Shown one piece after another: positions 36,098 to 43,331 of a stretch of DNA of 64,000 nt. The notes under the pieces are model-generated. The model was given only the letters and a program-made list of their open reading frames with translations. It was not told the origin of the DNA and did not search any database. Position 1 is the first letter of the stretch. Each line of letters opens with the position of its first letter. The stretch comes from Bacteroidetes bacterium UBA3022 (GTDB taxonomy: Bacteria > Bacteroidota > Bacteroidia > Chitinophagales > BACL12), in the NCBI GenBank assembly GCA_002346225.1, contig DDYY01000079.1, forward strand, positions 449 through 64,448, given 5' to 3'. The position numbers and the translations under genes were made by a program.

Positions 36098-36105
36098 CAA
36101 AAATA
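36098..36105 (-). promoter_or_regulatory. TAnnTTTG element directly abutting the gapA start
   Basis: Minus-strand TATTTTTG matches TAnnTTTG, with its last base six bases from the A of the gapA ATG. If used, transcription would start at or within a base or two of the start codon. It could be chance, with the true promoter further upstream. Confidence 0.35.
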
Positions 36106-36180
36106 CATGGTTAGATGCTTATACTTTGCAGAACCTAAGAAAATTTTTCCCGAAATGTTTATGAAAAATAGGAAATCATC

Positions 36181-36188
36181 TATCTTTG
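36181..36188 (+). promoter_or_regulatory. Bacteroidota -7 promoter element for tRNA-Glu
   Basis: TATCTTTG matches TAnnTTTG and lies 22 bases before the mature 5' end of tRNA-Glu, a suitable position for a tRNA promoter. Confidence 0.6.
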
Positions 36189-36210
36189 CCGTCGCTTTAG
36201 TAAAAAAGCT

Positions 36211-36282
36211 GGCCCGTTCGTCTAACGGTTAGGACGTAAGATTTTCATTCTTGAAATAGGGGTTCGATTCCCCTACGGGCTA
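36211..36282 (+). tRNA. tRNA-Glu (anticodon TTC)
   Basis: A 72-base cloverleaf. The acceptor arms GGCCCGT and ACGGGCT pair with one terminal G-U and discriminator A. The D-arm contains CTAACGGTTAGG, and the anticodon stem TAAGA/TCTTG encloses the loop TTTTCAT with anticodon TTC. The T-arm is GGGGTTCGATTCCCC. No CCA is encoded. The sequence closely follows the standard Bacteroidota tRNA-Glu. Confidence 0.97.
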
Positions 36283-36283
36283 C

Positions 36284-36353
36284 TAAAGAGTTGGAGTGCA
36301 TAGTGTTGAGTTAACAGTTCTATGCACTTATAATTCCAACTCCAACCACACAC
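36284..36353 (+). repeat. Repeat copy A, foldback element after tRNA-Glu and before the S23 gene
   Basis: Begins TAAAGAGTTGGAGTGCATA and ends TCCAACTCCAACCACACA. The arms GAGTTGGA/TCCAACTC and GTGCATA/TATGCAC pair around a central TGTT/AACA stem, with a bulge on the right arm, forming a long imperfect hairpin. The same outer sequence recurs at 36723-36771 after the S23 gene (copy B), without the central part. Confidence 0.65.
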
Positions 36354-36377
36354 CTTCTACCTGTTAATCTGGCAGGT

Positions 36378-36725
36378 ATGTTCGATTTCGAAAAATTACT
36401 CGTGTATCAAAAAGCAAAACTGTTCCAACAGGGAATTAAGCCATTGGTGGAACAAGTCATGCCGAAGGACAGGATTTTAGCCAATCAACTTAGAAGAGCT
36501 GCTTTGAGCATTCCTTTAAACATCGCTGAAAGCACAGGACGTTTCACTAAACCAGATAAGCGCAATTTTTTCATCATTGCTCGAGGCTCCGTCGTGGAGT
36601 GTGCTGCTATCTTTGATATTATGCATGATGAAAATACTCTTGATGATAAAACCTTTCAACATCTAATGGGAAGTGCCGCCGAACTTTCAAAGATGTTATA
36701 TGGTTTGATAAAAAGTCTGAGTTAA
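36378..36725 (+). CDS. S23/IVP-type four-helix-bundle protein
   Basis: A 115-residue helical protein of the family first found encoded in 23S rRNA intervening sequences (TIGR02436-type). Characteristic segments are LLVYQKAKLF, LANQLRRAALSIPLNIAEST, GRFTKPDKRNFFIIARGSVVECAAIFDI and the final LSKMLYGLIKSL. The accessory protein Avd of diversity-generating retroelements has the same fold, but no reverse transcriptase or variable repeat is seen here. Molecular role is unknown; nucleic-acid binding through the basic RRAALS and KPDKRN faces is likely. It sits 95 bases after tRNA-Glu and is flanked by related repeats; its stop codon is the first triplet of copy B. Confidence 0.88.
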   Translation: MFDFEKLLVYQKAKLFQQGIKPLVEQVMPKDRILANQLRRAALSIPLNIAESTGRFTKPDKRNFFIIARGSVVECAAIFDIMHDENTLDDKTFQHLMGSAAELSKMLYGLIKSLS

Positions 36726-36771
36726 AGAGTTGGAATGCTATGCACTCATAACTCTAACTCAAACTACACAA
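36723..36771 (+). repeat. Repeat copy B, after the S23 gene
   Basis: Begins TAAAGAGTTGGAATGC, then continues TATGCACTCATAACTC and TAACTCAAACTACACA. It aligns with copy A (36284-36353) across both outer parts with few differences but lacks about 24 central bases present in A. Its first TAA is the S23 stop codon. Confidence 0.6.
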
Positions 36772-36774
36772 CAT

Positions 36775-36801
36775 GCACTCCAAAACCAGAGTGCTTTTTT
36801 T
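36775..36801 (+). terminator. Intrinsic terminator after the S23 gene
   Basis: Six-base-pair stem GCACTC (36775-36780) with GAGTGC (36789-36794), an eight-base loop and seven T. The T-run ends immediately before the ATG of the GIY-YIG gene. Confidence 0.7.
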
Positions 36802-37059
36802 ATGCCCACTATTTTCGTTTACGCCCTCAAAAACACTTTGAACGACGAAGTGTATGTCGGCATATCAGCAGATCCAGTCAGAAGATTGGCAGAACATAAT
36901 AAAGGGAAAAACAGATACACCAAGGCTTTCCTACCCTGGGAAATTTTCTTCATGGAAGAACAGCCCGATTATAATGCCGCCAGCATACGCGAAAAGTATT
37001 TCAAGACTGCTGCCGGTAAAAGATGGTTGAATAATCTTTGGGTTGAAAGGCACGAGTGA
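36802..37059 (+). CDS. Single-domain GIY-YIG nuclease family protein
   Basis: An 85-residue protein that is little more than one GIY-YIG domain: FVYALKN and VYVGIS correspond to the GIY and YIG strands, SADPVRRLAEHNKG has the catalytic Arg, and the Glu in NAASIREKYFK is the metal ligand. I start at the ATG at 36802, where homology begins; the frame is open further upstream but would read through the repeat and terminator. YhbQ/UPF0213-like proteins of this size have no fixed role. The start codon follows the T-run of a terminator with no room for a leader, which is odd. Confidence 0.85.
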   Translation: MPTIFVYALKNTLNDEVYVGISADPVRRLAEHNKGKNRYTKAFLPWEIFFMEEQPDYNAASIREKYFKTAAGKRWLNNLWVERHE

Positions 37060-37226
37060 TGAATAGCTGCCATAACCATGTCTTTCAAATTAAATGAGAT
37101 GTCCCGGAAGACAAAAAGAATAAACTTCCTGCACTGAAAGTGAGATCAGAATTCACCCCTTCGGCAAAAGCGCATAGCTAATAGTCAACACCGTATTGAC
37201 AAATGCTCCGCCCTTAAATCTGCACG

Positions 37227-38396
37227 TCAGCCAAACATGCCTCTTATCTTATCAACAAAGCTTTTTTCTTTGCGGGTCTCTCCTTCATCGGGTTGAAAAT
37301 TACCGGACTTCCGCAATTGCTCCATTATCTTTTTCTCCTCACTGCTCAGGTGTCTGGGCACCCAGACATTTACCTGAATGATCTGGTCGCCGTTGCCATA
37401 TGTATTCAAGGAAGGGAGGCCTTTGCCTTTGAGACGCATGATATGCCCGCTCTGAGTTCCTTCGGGTATTTTTACCCTTACCTTACCGCCAATAGAAGGA
37501 ACTTCCACTTGTGTGCCCAGAGCAGCATCTGCTATATTCAAATATAAATTATACAATACATGTTGCCCTTCGCGCTTTAAATCAGCGTGTGGTACTTCCT
37601 CAATAGATATAAGCAAATCGCCATTCGGTCCGCCCTGCTCACCTGCATTCCCTTTCCCACTCATGGACAGCTCAACACCGTCTGTAACACCGGCTGGGAT
37701 ATCGAGGGTAATAGTATCCTCTCCGTAAACGCGTCCTTCACCATGACACTTGGTACAATTCGCGGTAATAGTTTGTCCTGAGCCATTGCAAGTGGGACAG
37801 GTTTGGGTGGTCTGCATCTGGCCGAGAATGGTATTCGCTACCCTGCGCACAGCTCCCTGTCCACCACAGGTTTTACAGGTACTTACCGAGTTGCTGTCTT
37901 TTGCCCCACTGCCTCCGCAGGTATCACATGGCACATACTTTTTTACTTTGATGGTTTTCTTGGCGCCATCGGCTATTTCTTCGAGTGTGAGCTTTACTTT
38001 AATACGGATATTACTGCCACGCTTACCGCGGCTTCGCTGACCGCCGCCGCTTCTGCCACGACCACCGCCACCAAAAAATGAATCGAAAATGGAATCCCCG
38101 AAAATATCCCCGAACTGACTGAATATGTCATCCATATTCATGTTGCCACCACCGCCAAATCCACCGGAGCCGCTCATGCCTGCATGTCCAAATTGATCGT
38201 AGCGTTGCTTTTTCTCCGCGTTGCTCAGGACATCGTATGCTTCAGCTGCCTCCTTGAATTTTTCTTCAGCAGCTTTATCACCCGGGTTTTTATCGGGGTG
38301 ATATTTTAATGCCATTTTCCGGTAAGCCTTCTTGATTTCATCAGCAGAAGCTTGCTTACTTACACCTAGTATTTCGTAAAAATCTTTTTTAGCCAT
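37227..38396 (-). CDS. dnaJ: Chaperone protein DnaJ (Hsp40)
   Basis: Co-chaperone that stimulates DnaK ATPase and delivers unfolded clients. A 389-residue class A protein: J-domain with HPD in KYHPDKN near 32-36, a Gly/Phe-rich region (about 74-118), four CxxCxGxG zinc repeats ([32 protein letters not shown]), and the C-terminal client-binding domains. It lies 15 bases after grpE; dnaK is not in the window. Confidence 0.98.
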   Translation of the reverse strand: MAKKDFYEILGVSKQASADEIKKAYRKMALKYHPDKNPGDKAAEEKFKEAAEAYDVLSNAEKKQRYDQFGHAGMSGSGGFGGGGNMNMDDIFSQFGDIFGDSIFDSFFGGGGRGRSGGGQRSRGKRGSNIRIKVKLTLEEIADGAKKTIKVKKYVPCDTCGGSGAKDSNSVSTCKTCGGQGAVRRVANTILGQMQTTQTCPTCNGSGQTITANCTKCHGEGRVYGEDTITLDIPAGVTDGVELSMSGKGNAGEQGGPNGDLLISIEEVPHADLKREGQHVLYNLYLNIADAALGTQVEVPSIGGKVRVKIPEGTQSGHIMRLKGKGLPSLNTYGNGDQIIQVNVWVPRHLSSEEKKIMEQLRKSGNFQPDEGETRKEKSFVDKIRGMFG

Positions 38397-38411
38397 TATT
38401 GTACCTCAGCC

Positions 38412-38960
38412 TCATTTGCCAACCACCACTTTCGAATAGCGGATAATTTTATCATTTAAAGTATAGCCCTTCTCTATTACATCTACCACCTTGCCTTTCA
38501 TTTCTTTCCCTGCATCCAATTCAGTCACTGCTTCCATGGTTTCCGCATCAAAGGGCAACCCTTGCGCCTCCATGGCCTTAAGTCCTTTTTGTACTGTTAC
38601 ATGACGCAGTTTTTCGGTTATCAGTTCAAGACCCTGCTTGAGGGCATCGATATCTGTGGCTTTGGTAATAACCTGATCCGCCCTTTCCACATCGTCTAAG
38701 ACAGGAAGCAGATCGTTGATTATATCCTGCCCGGCCGTCTTAATGATATCCAGGCGTTCCTTTGCGGTGCGGCGCTTGTAGTTGTCGAATTCGGCCAGCA
38801 ACCGAATGAACTTTTCCTTTTGTTCCGCCAGTTCCTGCTGCAATTTTTCGATGGCCTCCTCCTGCTCAGTTGCTTCAGACTCCTCCGCATTCATTTTCGG
38901 AGCCGTTTCTGTAGCTTCTTGCACCTCGTCTTCATGAGGTGCTTCTTTCTTCTTGGACAT
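38412..38960 (-). CDS. grpE: Nucleotide exchange factor GrpE
   Basis: Releases ADP from DnaK. A 182-residue protein with an acidic disordered N-terminus (about 1-35), a long dimerising coiled coil (EEAIEKLQQELAEQKEKFIR) ending in LLAEFDNYKRRTAKE, and the C-terminal beta domain with the signature DVIEKGYTLNDKIIRYSKV. Operon with dnaJ. A TATTTTTG promoter element lies 43 bases upstream; no CIRCE operator was seen. Confidence 0.96.
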   Translation of the reverse strand: MSKKKEAPHEDEVQEATETAPKMNAEESEATEQEEAIEKLQQELAEQKEKFIRLLAEFDNYKRRTAKERLDIIKTAGQDIINDLLPVLDDVERADQVITKATDIDALKQGLELITEKLRHVTVQKGLKAMEAQGLPFDAETMEAVTELDAGKEMKGKVVDVIEKGYTLNDKIIRYSKVVVGK

Positions 38961-39002
38961 GCTTTCCTACCTTTTGTGATTTATAAATTAAATGCGAAGG
39001 AG

Positions 39003-39010
39003 CAAAAATA
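39003..39010 (-). promoter_or_regulatory. Bacteroidota -7 promoter element for grpE-dnaJ
   Basis: Minus-strand TATTTTTG matches TAnnTTTG, 43 bases before the grpE ATG, in the 87-base gap after the thioredoxin-like gene. Confidence 0.5.
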
Positions 39011-39047
39011 TTGCCACAGCACCTAAATATGCCAATTTGACACTCAA

Positions 39048-39602
39048 TTAGCGAATCTCGCAGCGCTCCAGGAGTTTTTCGAGGTCTCTTATCAAAATAT
39101 TCTTCTCGATAATTTGGCCATCCCCGTCCAGCAGAAAATACTTGGGCAGGGTATTGACCATGTAATCGATGGACGCAGGTGCATCCCACTTGCGGGTATC
39201 GCAGAATTGCTGAGGCCATGACATCCTATCGTTTTTCAGCACTTTGAGCCAGTTGTTTACATTGTCTTCCAGGGCAATGCTGTATATGGTAAAGCCGGAA
39301 CCGTTTTTAAATCTGCTATCCTTAAAATCCAGATACAAACGCTCCATTTCAAAGTGGTCGGCTCTGCAGGAGTTGCAAGTGGATGACCAGAATTCTATCA
39401 AGACATACTGGCCTTTCAGCGAAGAGAGGGGGACACAATCACCCTCTACAGCGTCGCAAACGATTTCCGGTGCCTGATTGCCGATATTGGCGCCTGCTTT
39501 AGCCGGCTGCGATGTGCTACAAGAATAACTGCTGCATATTACCAAGATGGCAACCGTCCATTCCCATTTGAAAAATCTCTTCAAGTTCACCCTTTTTTTC
39601 AA
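39048..39602 (-). CDS. TlpA-like periplasmic thioredoxin-fold protein
   Basis: A 184-residue protein with an N-terminal hydrophobic segment (about 15-28) ending SSYSCS, a weak lipobox that could make it a lipoprotein. The thioredoxin domain starts at IGNQAPEIV, and the active site is Cys76-x-x-Cys79 in FWSSTCNSCRADH, with the cis-Pro in VNTLPKYFLLDGDGQII. Such TlpA/ResA-like proteins reduce disulfides in the periplasm. The start is TTG at 39602; a TTG at codon 7 is an alternative. It follows murA by 23 bases and is probably co-transcribed with DUF4290-murA. Confidence 0.82.
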   Translation of the reverse strand: MKKRVNLKRFFKWEWTVAILVICSSYSCSTSQPAKAGANIGNQAPEIVCDAVEGDCVPLSSLKGQYVLIEFWSSTCNSCRADHFEMERLYLDFKDSRFKNGSGFTIYSIALEDNVNNWLKVLKNDRMSWPQQFCDTRKWDAPASIDYMVNTLPKYFLLDGDGQIIEKNILIRDLEKLLERCEIR

Positions 39603-39625
39603 TCAATGACGGCTGCCCGATGGGC

Positions 39626-40939
39626 TCAGGTTGCACTGATGCGTTGGATATTTGCTCCTAATGCTTGCAGACGCGTATCTATCTGTTGATAACCTCTGTC
39701 AATTTGTTCAATATTGCGGATAATGCTGGTACCATTGGCGGAAAGGGCAGCAATAAGCAGGGAAACACCTGCCCGGATATCGGGCGAGCTCATTTCCAGT
39801 CCTCTGAGTGCATATTTCCGATCCAATCCGATGACGGTGGCACGGTGGGGATCGCATAAAATGATTTGTGCGCCCATATCTATCAGCTTATCTACGAAGA
39901 AGAGCCGGCTTTCAAACATTTTTTGATGTACCAGAACAGAGCCTCGGGCCTGTGTAGCTACCACCAGTATGATACTCAGCAAATCGGGGGTAAATCCCGG
40001 CCACGGAGCGTCAGCAATGGTCATGATAGAACCGTCAATAAAGGTCTGAATCTCGTAATGAGCCTGCGCGGGAATAAATAAATCATCGCCACGACGCTCC
40101 ATTTGTATGCCGAGCTTGCCAAATACATCCGGAATCAATCCCAGTTGATCGTAGGCAACATCTTTAATGGTGAGTTCACTGGAGGTCATGGCAGCCAGTC
40201 CGATAAAACTGCCTATTTCAATCATATCCGGCAACATCCTGTGGGTAGTGCCTCCCAGCTGGTCAACTCCTTCAATGGTGAGCAGGTTGCTGCCTATGCC
40301 GCCGATTTTAGCCCCCATGCGGACCAGCATCCGACAGAGCTGCTGCAAATAGGGCTCGCATGCAGCATTATATATGGTTGTTGTGCCTTTAGCCAACACT
40401 GCTGCCATTACAATGTTGGCAGTGCCGGTCACTGAAGCTTCGTCCAGCAGGATATAAGTACCCTGCAAGTGGGAAGCGTCTATGGTGTAGAAAGCATCTT
40501 CGGTATCGTAATTGAAGCGGGCACCCAGCTTTTCAAAGCCGAGGAAGTGGGTATCCAGACGCCGCCTGCCAATTTTATCTCCTCCGGGTTTGGGGAGACT
40601 GGCTTTTTTAAAACGCGCCAGCAAAGGACCTAAAATCATCACGGAACCTCTCAGTCGTCTGCTTTTTTCCTTAAACGCTGCCGATTGCAAAAAATCAATA
40701 TCCACATTGGCCGCCTTGAAGATGCAGGTATCGCGACTTACGCGGTTTACCTCCACTCCGAGATCTCCTAACAAGTCTATGAGTAGATTGACATCCCGAA
40801 TATCGGGGATATTGGATATTTCAACTGTTTCTCCTGTCAATAAGACAGCACATAGAATCTGAAGGGCTTCATTTTTGGCACCTTGTGGTACTATGGATCC
40901 ACTCAAAGGTGCACCGCCTTTAATCTCAAAAGCCTCCAT
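39626..40939 (-). CDS. murA: UDP-N-acetylglucosamine 1-carboxyvinyltransferase with Asp in place of the active-site Cys
   Basis: First committed step of peptidoglycan synthesis: enolpyruvyl transfer from PEP to UDP-GlcNAc. A 437-residue enzyme with the two inside-out alpha/beta domains of the EPSP synthase family: GSIVPQGAKNEALQIL at the start, RGSVMILGPLLARF near 98, and DIRAGVSLLIAALSANG. The loop corresponding to E. coli GGCAIG reads GGDKIGRR, so the residue aligned with Cys115 is Asp121. Asp at this site keeps activity but blocks covalent attack by fosfomycin in other bacteria. Its ATG overlaps the DUF4290 stop by one base (TAATG). Confidence 0.96.
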   Translation of the reverse strand: MEAFEIKGGAPLSGSIVPQGAKNEALQILCAVLLTGETVEISNIPDIRDVNLLIDLLGDLGVEVNRVSRDTCIFKAANVDIDFLQSAAFKEKSRRLRGSVMILGPLLARFKKASLPKPGGDKIGRRRLDTHFLGFEKLGARFNYDTEDAFYTIDASHLQGTYILLDEASVTGTANIVMAAVLAKGTTTIYNAACEPYLQQLCRMLVRMGAKIGGIGSNLLTIEGVDQLGGTTHRMLPDMIEIGSFIGLAAMTSSELTIKDVAYDQLGLIPDVFGKLGIQMERRGDDLFIPAQAHYEIQTFIDGSIMTIADAPWPGFTPDLLSIILVVATQARGSVLVHQKMFESRLFFVDKLIDMGAQIILCDPHRATVIGLDRKYALRGLEMSSPDIRAGVSLLIAALSANGTSIIRNIEQIDRGYQQIDTRLQALGANIQRISAT

Positions 40940-41610
40940 TACCTGTTGCGCTTGTAGTTCCTGTTCTTACCTTGCTTGTAGTTGCGGTTCTGCTGATAAC
41001 GACCGCCCTGTCTTTGCTGCGTTCCCGGTTGCGGTTGACTGCCTTGCTTGGTGCGGTTGGCTTTGGACAAAGTATCCAGGTTGGCCATGTCTTCCAGCTG
41101 CAACTGGCCTTTAGAAAGGAACTCGATGTCCATGCGAATCTGCTCATCGCTTACATTCTCCTGATTCCAGTTCTGGTAAACCAGTTTCATATAATTACCG
41201 ATCACCTCGGTGTAAGCAGCTTTTTTGTCAGGGTCTTCCATCTCAATGGCCTTCCTAATCATCGCTTCCACATATTTCCCGTAGTGGCGGAAGTGTACCT
41301 TTTCCCGGGGGTAGGTCATCTGCAGGTTTTTCCTGCGCAGCGCTTCACGGTCGGGAATCGGATAGGGAGAATCGGCCTCCAGTTTGAAGTCAGATATCAT
41401 GAAAATATGATCCCACAACTTATGCCGGTAGTCTTCCACATTGCGCAAAGCAGGGTTAAGTATCCCCATCAGCTCGATGATGTCCTGCACCAGCTCTTTT
41501 CGTTTTTCGCGGTCTTCTGTTTCTGTAGCCATCTGGACGAGATACTGGATGTTGCGCCCATATTCTTTCATAATGAGCTTCTCTCTCGTCGAATTATAAT
41601 TGTATCCCAT
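40939..41610 (-). CDS. DUF4290 domain-containing protein
   Basis: A 223-residue protein of a Bacteroidota-restricted family of unknown function. The conserved helical domain spans about 14-180 (MKEYGRNIQYLVQMA, DIIELMGILNPALRNVEDYRHKLWDH, YPREKVHFRHYGKYVE). A Gln/Asn/Arg-rich basic tail (about 185-223, ending KGKNRNYKRNR) suggests nucleic-acid or ribosome contact. The gene overlaps murA by one base, an arrangement I recall from other Bacteroidota, but the functional link to murA is not known. Confidence 0.88.
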   Translation of the reverse strand: MGYNYNSTREKLIMKEYGRNIQYLVQMATETEDREKRKELVQDIIELMGILNPALRNVEDYRHKLWDHIFMISDFKLEADSPYPIPDREALRRKNLQMTYPREKVHFRHYGKYVEAMIRKAIEMEDPDKKAAYTEVIGNYMKLVYQNWNQENVSDEQIRMDIEFLSKGQLQLEDMANLDTLSKANRTKQGSQPQPGTQQRQGGRYQQNRNYKQGKNRNYKRNR

Positions 41611-41621
41611 AATCTATTGTA

Positions 41622-41629
41622 CAAAAGTA
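41622..41629 (-). promoter_or_regulatory. Bacteroidota -7 promoter element for DUF4290-murA
   Basis: Minus-strand TACTTTTG matches TAnnTTTG, 12 bases before the DUF4290 ATG, downstream of the ECF-operon terminator. Confidence 0.55.
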
Positions 41630-41653
41630 CTTGAAATATTGTGCCTTGAAGGT

Positions 41654-41678
41654 AAAAAAAAGCGGGCAGTGGCCCGCT
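41654..41678 (-). terminator. Intrinsic terminator of the ECF sigma operon
   Basis: Seven-base-pair stem AGCGGGC (41661-41667) with GCCCGCT (41672-41678), loop of four bases, followed on the minus strand by seven or more T. It lies just beyond the Spy-like gene. Confidence 0.88.
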
Positions 41679-41684
41679 ATGCTA

Positions 41685-42176
41685 TTAATGTTGATATCTA
41701 AGGTCCTCTGACGGGCCCCTGCGTTCTCCGGGAGGGGGAGCTCCCGGGCCATCTCTCCGATCCCGGACATGCTGCAGAAGTTCCCGCCGGAATGCTTCTT
41801 CCGCTGTCGAAAGCTGCCAAACCTTTTGCAGCGGCAGCACTGTCTTAAATTTTTGCAAATAAGCCTTCTTGATATTCAGCATTGCCTGCTCATTTTCTAA
41901 TTGTGCGTTTAAAAGCTGTTCCAGCTCCGCATCGCTCATGGTTGCCGGATCTTTCTTATCCAGCCGTTCCTTGAACTTATCCATTTCTGCTTTACCGGCA
42001 GCACGCATTTCATTGTAAACCGGCCAGAATTTCTCCGACTCCGCCGGGGTAAGTTCGAGGTACTTAGTCAGAAAGGCAATTCGCAGTGCTGCGGTTCTGT
42101 CGTCTTCCTTATGTGGCTGAGCATTGACGCTCCATGTCAACATAACCATCACCCATAAAATAATTAATTTTTTCAT
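41685..42176 (-). CDS. Spy/CpxP-like periplasmic protein of the ECF sigma operon
   Basis: A 163-residue exported protein: signal peptide about 1-19 (TWSVNAQ), then a helical LTxxQ-like region with LTPAESEKFWPVYNEMRAAGKAE and KERLDKKDPATMSDAEL, and a Pro/Gly/Arg-rich tail. Similar proteins are annotated in Bacteroidota as sensor of ECF-type sigma factor and resemble the Spy/CpxP chaperones. It is last in the order sigma factor, anti-sigma, Spy-like, 12 bases after the anti-sigma gene. Confidence 0.75.
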   Translation of the reverse strand: MKKLIILWVMVMLTWSVNAQPHKEDDRTAALRIAFLTKYLELTPAESEKFWPVYNEMRAAGKAEMDKFKERLDKKDPATMSDAELEQLLNAQLENEQAMLNIKKAYLQKFKTVLPLQKVWQLSTAEEAFRRELLQHVRDRRDGPGAPPPGERRGPSEDLRYQH

Positions 42177-42188
42177 ATTACTACATTT

Positions 42189-42716
42189 TTATATTCCAAA
42201 AGGGTCTTCCAGCAGCTCCAGCAATTCTGTTTCGCTCAGACTGTCCAGAAGGCTGTTATCAAAAAAGTCAGATTCAGTTGTTTCGGCCTCTATATCATCC
42301 TCCGCATCATAAGCGGCTTCCAGCAATTGTGTATCATCCAGGGGAGAGTAGTCATCCACCAGCCCATTCAGCACCAGCTCTTCTGCCGACAAGTCATCTA
42401 TTTCATTTTCAATGATGGTCAGCAGTTCTGCTTCATTCAGGGCAGCCAGCTGCTTTTCAAAGCTGGGTGCTGTCAATTCCCGGCTATTCAGGATAAAAAC
42501 AGTCCCTACAGTTACCAGCAAAATAGCTGCAGCTGCCCAATACAAGTAAGTTCTGATGCTGCGTACTTTTCCGTTCCGCACCCGTTGCTGGATGGTAGCC
42601 TCCAACCGGGGGAAATATCCTTCAGGTACCGACCTCGCACTATCTTCCAGCAAGGATGATAAACCGGGCGCCAGTTTTTCTAATTCTTCGCTGATATCTG
42701 AAGGCTTTTTCTGCAT
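42189..42716 (-). CDS. Putative membrane anti-sigma factor
   Basis: A 175-residue bitopic protein with a cytosolic N-terminus (about 1-52), one transmembrane helix (about 56-77, YLYWAAAAILLVTVGTVFIL) and a strongly acidic periplasmic part (DDLSAEELVLNGLVDDYS, DAEDDIEAETTES). No zinc-binding anti-sigma motif is seen. Role is inferred from position 33 bases after an ECF sigma gene and from topology. Confidence 0.68.
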   Translation of the reverse strand: MQKKPSDISEELEKLAPGLSSLLEDSARSVPEGYFPRLEATIQQRVRNGKVRSIRTYLYWAAAAILLVTVGTVFILNSRELTAPSFEKQLAALNEAELLTIIENEIDDLSAEELVLNGLVDDYSPLDDTQLLEAAYDAEDDIEAETTESDFFDNSLLDSLSETELLELLEDPFGI

Positions 42717-42749
42717 CTTGTATATAGGATGTTATTGGCATGAAAAGGT

Positions 42750-43298
42750 TTAAATCTTGCGCAGGTAAGTTGCTATCTTTTTCACTGCGTGGTGGTAACT
42801 GGCTTTCAAGGCTCCTATGGAAGTACCCAGAATCTGTTCAATTTCCTCATACTTTAATTCGTCATAATAGCGCATGATAAAGACTTGCCTTTGTTTGTCA
42901 GGCAACTGGGCGATGGCTGCTTCCAAATGCACCAGGATGGCATGGCTGTCGCGAGTGGCAGACATTGCCTGCTCTGCGGTCATAACAGGATCCGCCTGAA
43001 CTTCCTGCTGCCGGACAGGTATGCGCTGTTGCTTGCGCAAAAAACTCAGTGTTTCGTTGGCTGTAATGCGGTAAATCCAGGAATAAAGACCAGCGTCTCC
43101 TCTGAACTCACTTAGGTTGTTCCAGATTTTAATGAAGATATCCTGAGTAAGGTCATTGGCATCTTCATGCTCCTGTACCATGCGGCGGACATGCCAGTAA
43201 ATACGTTTGCTGTACCTCGAAACCAGGAGATTAAATGCCTGCTCTTTTTGTAGGGGCTTTTTAAAAGCTTCCAGAATTTCGTCGTCCGTCCACTCCAT
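42750..43298 (-). CDS. ECF-type RNA polymerase sigma factor
   Basis: A 182-residue sigma-70 family protein with only regions 2 and 4. Region 2 is at about 20-90 (DANDLTQDIFIKIWNNLSEFRGDAGLYSWIYRITAN, read in two parts), and region 4 at about 125-178 (AIAQLPDKQRQVFIMRYYDELKYEEIEQIL and the helix-turn-helix GTSIGALKASYHHAVKKI). It directs RNA polymerase to stress-type promoters under control of the adjacent membrane protein. It follows the transketolase C-terminal gene by 33 bases. Confidence 0.93.
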   Translation of the reverse strand: MEWTDDEILEAFKKPLQKEQAFNLLVSRYSKRIYWHVRRMVQEHEDANDLTQDIFIKIWNNLSEFRGDAGLYSWIYRITANETLSFLRKQQRIPVRQQEVQADPVMTAEQAMSATRDSHAILVHLEAAIAQLPDKQRQVFIMRYYDELKYEEIEQILGTSIGALKASYHHAVKKIATYLRKI

Positions 43299-43331
43299 AA
43301 TATTGTGTGGTGCCGTCCCGTGTCCTGTCCG

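Noticed and set aside
36378..36725. Diversity-generating retroelement, because Avd shares the S23 fold
   Set aside because: No reverse transcriptase and no template/variable repeat pair are present within the window.
39020..39045. Sigma-54-like -24/-12 sequence (TTGGCA ... GTGCT) upstream of grpE
   Set aside because: On the minus strand GG and GC are separated by 11 bases instead of the required 10, and the -12 box is poor. A better TAnnTTTG element lies closer to grpE.
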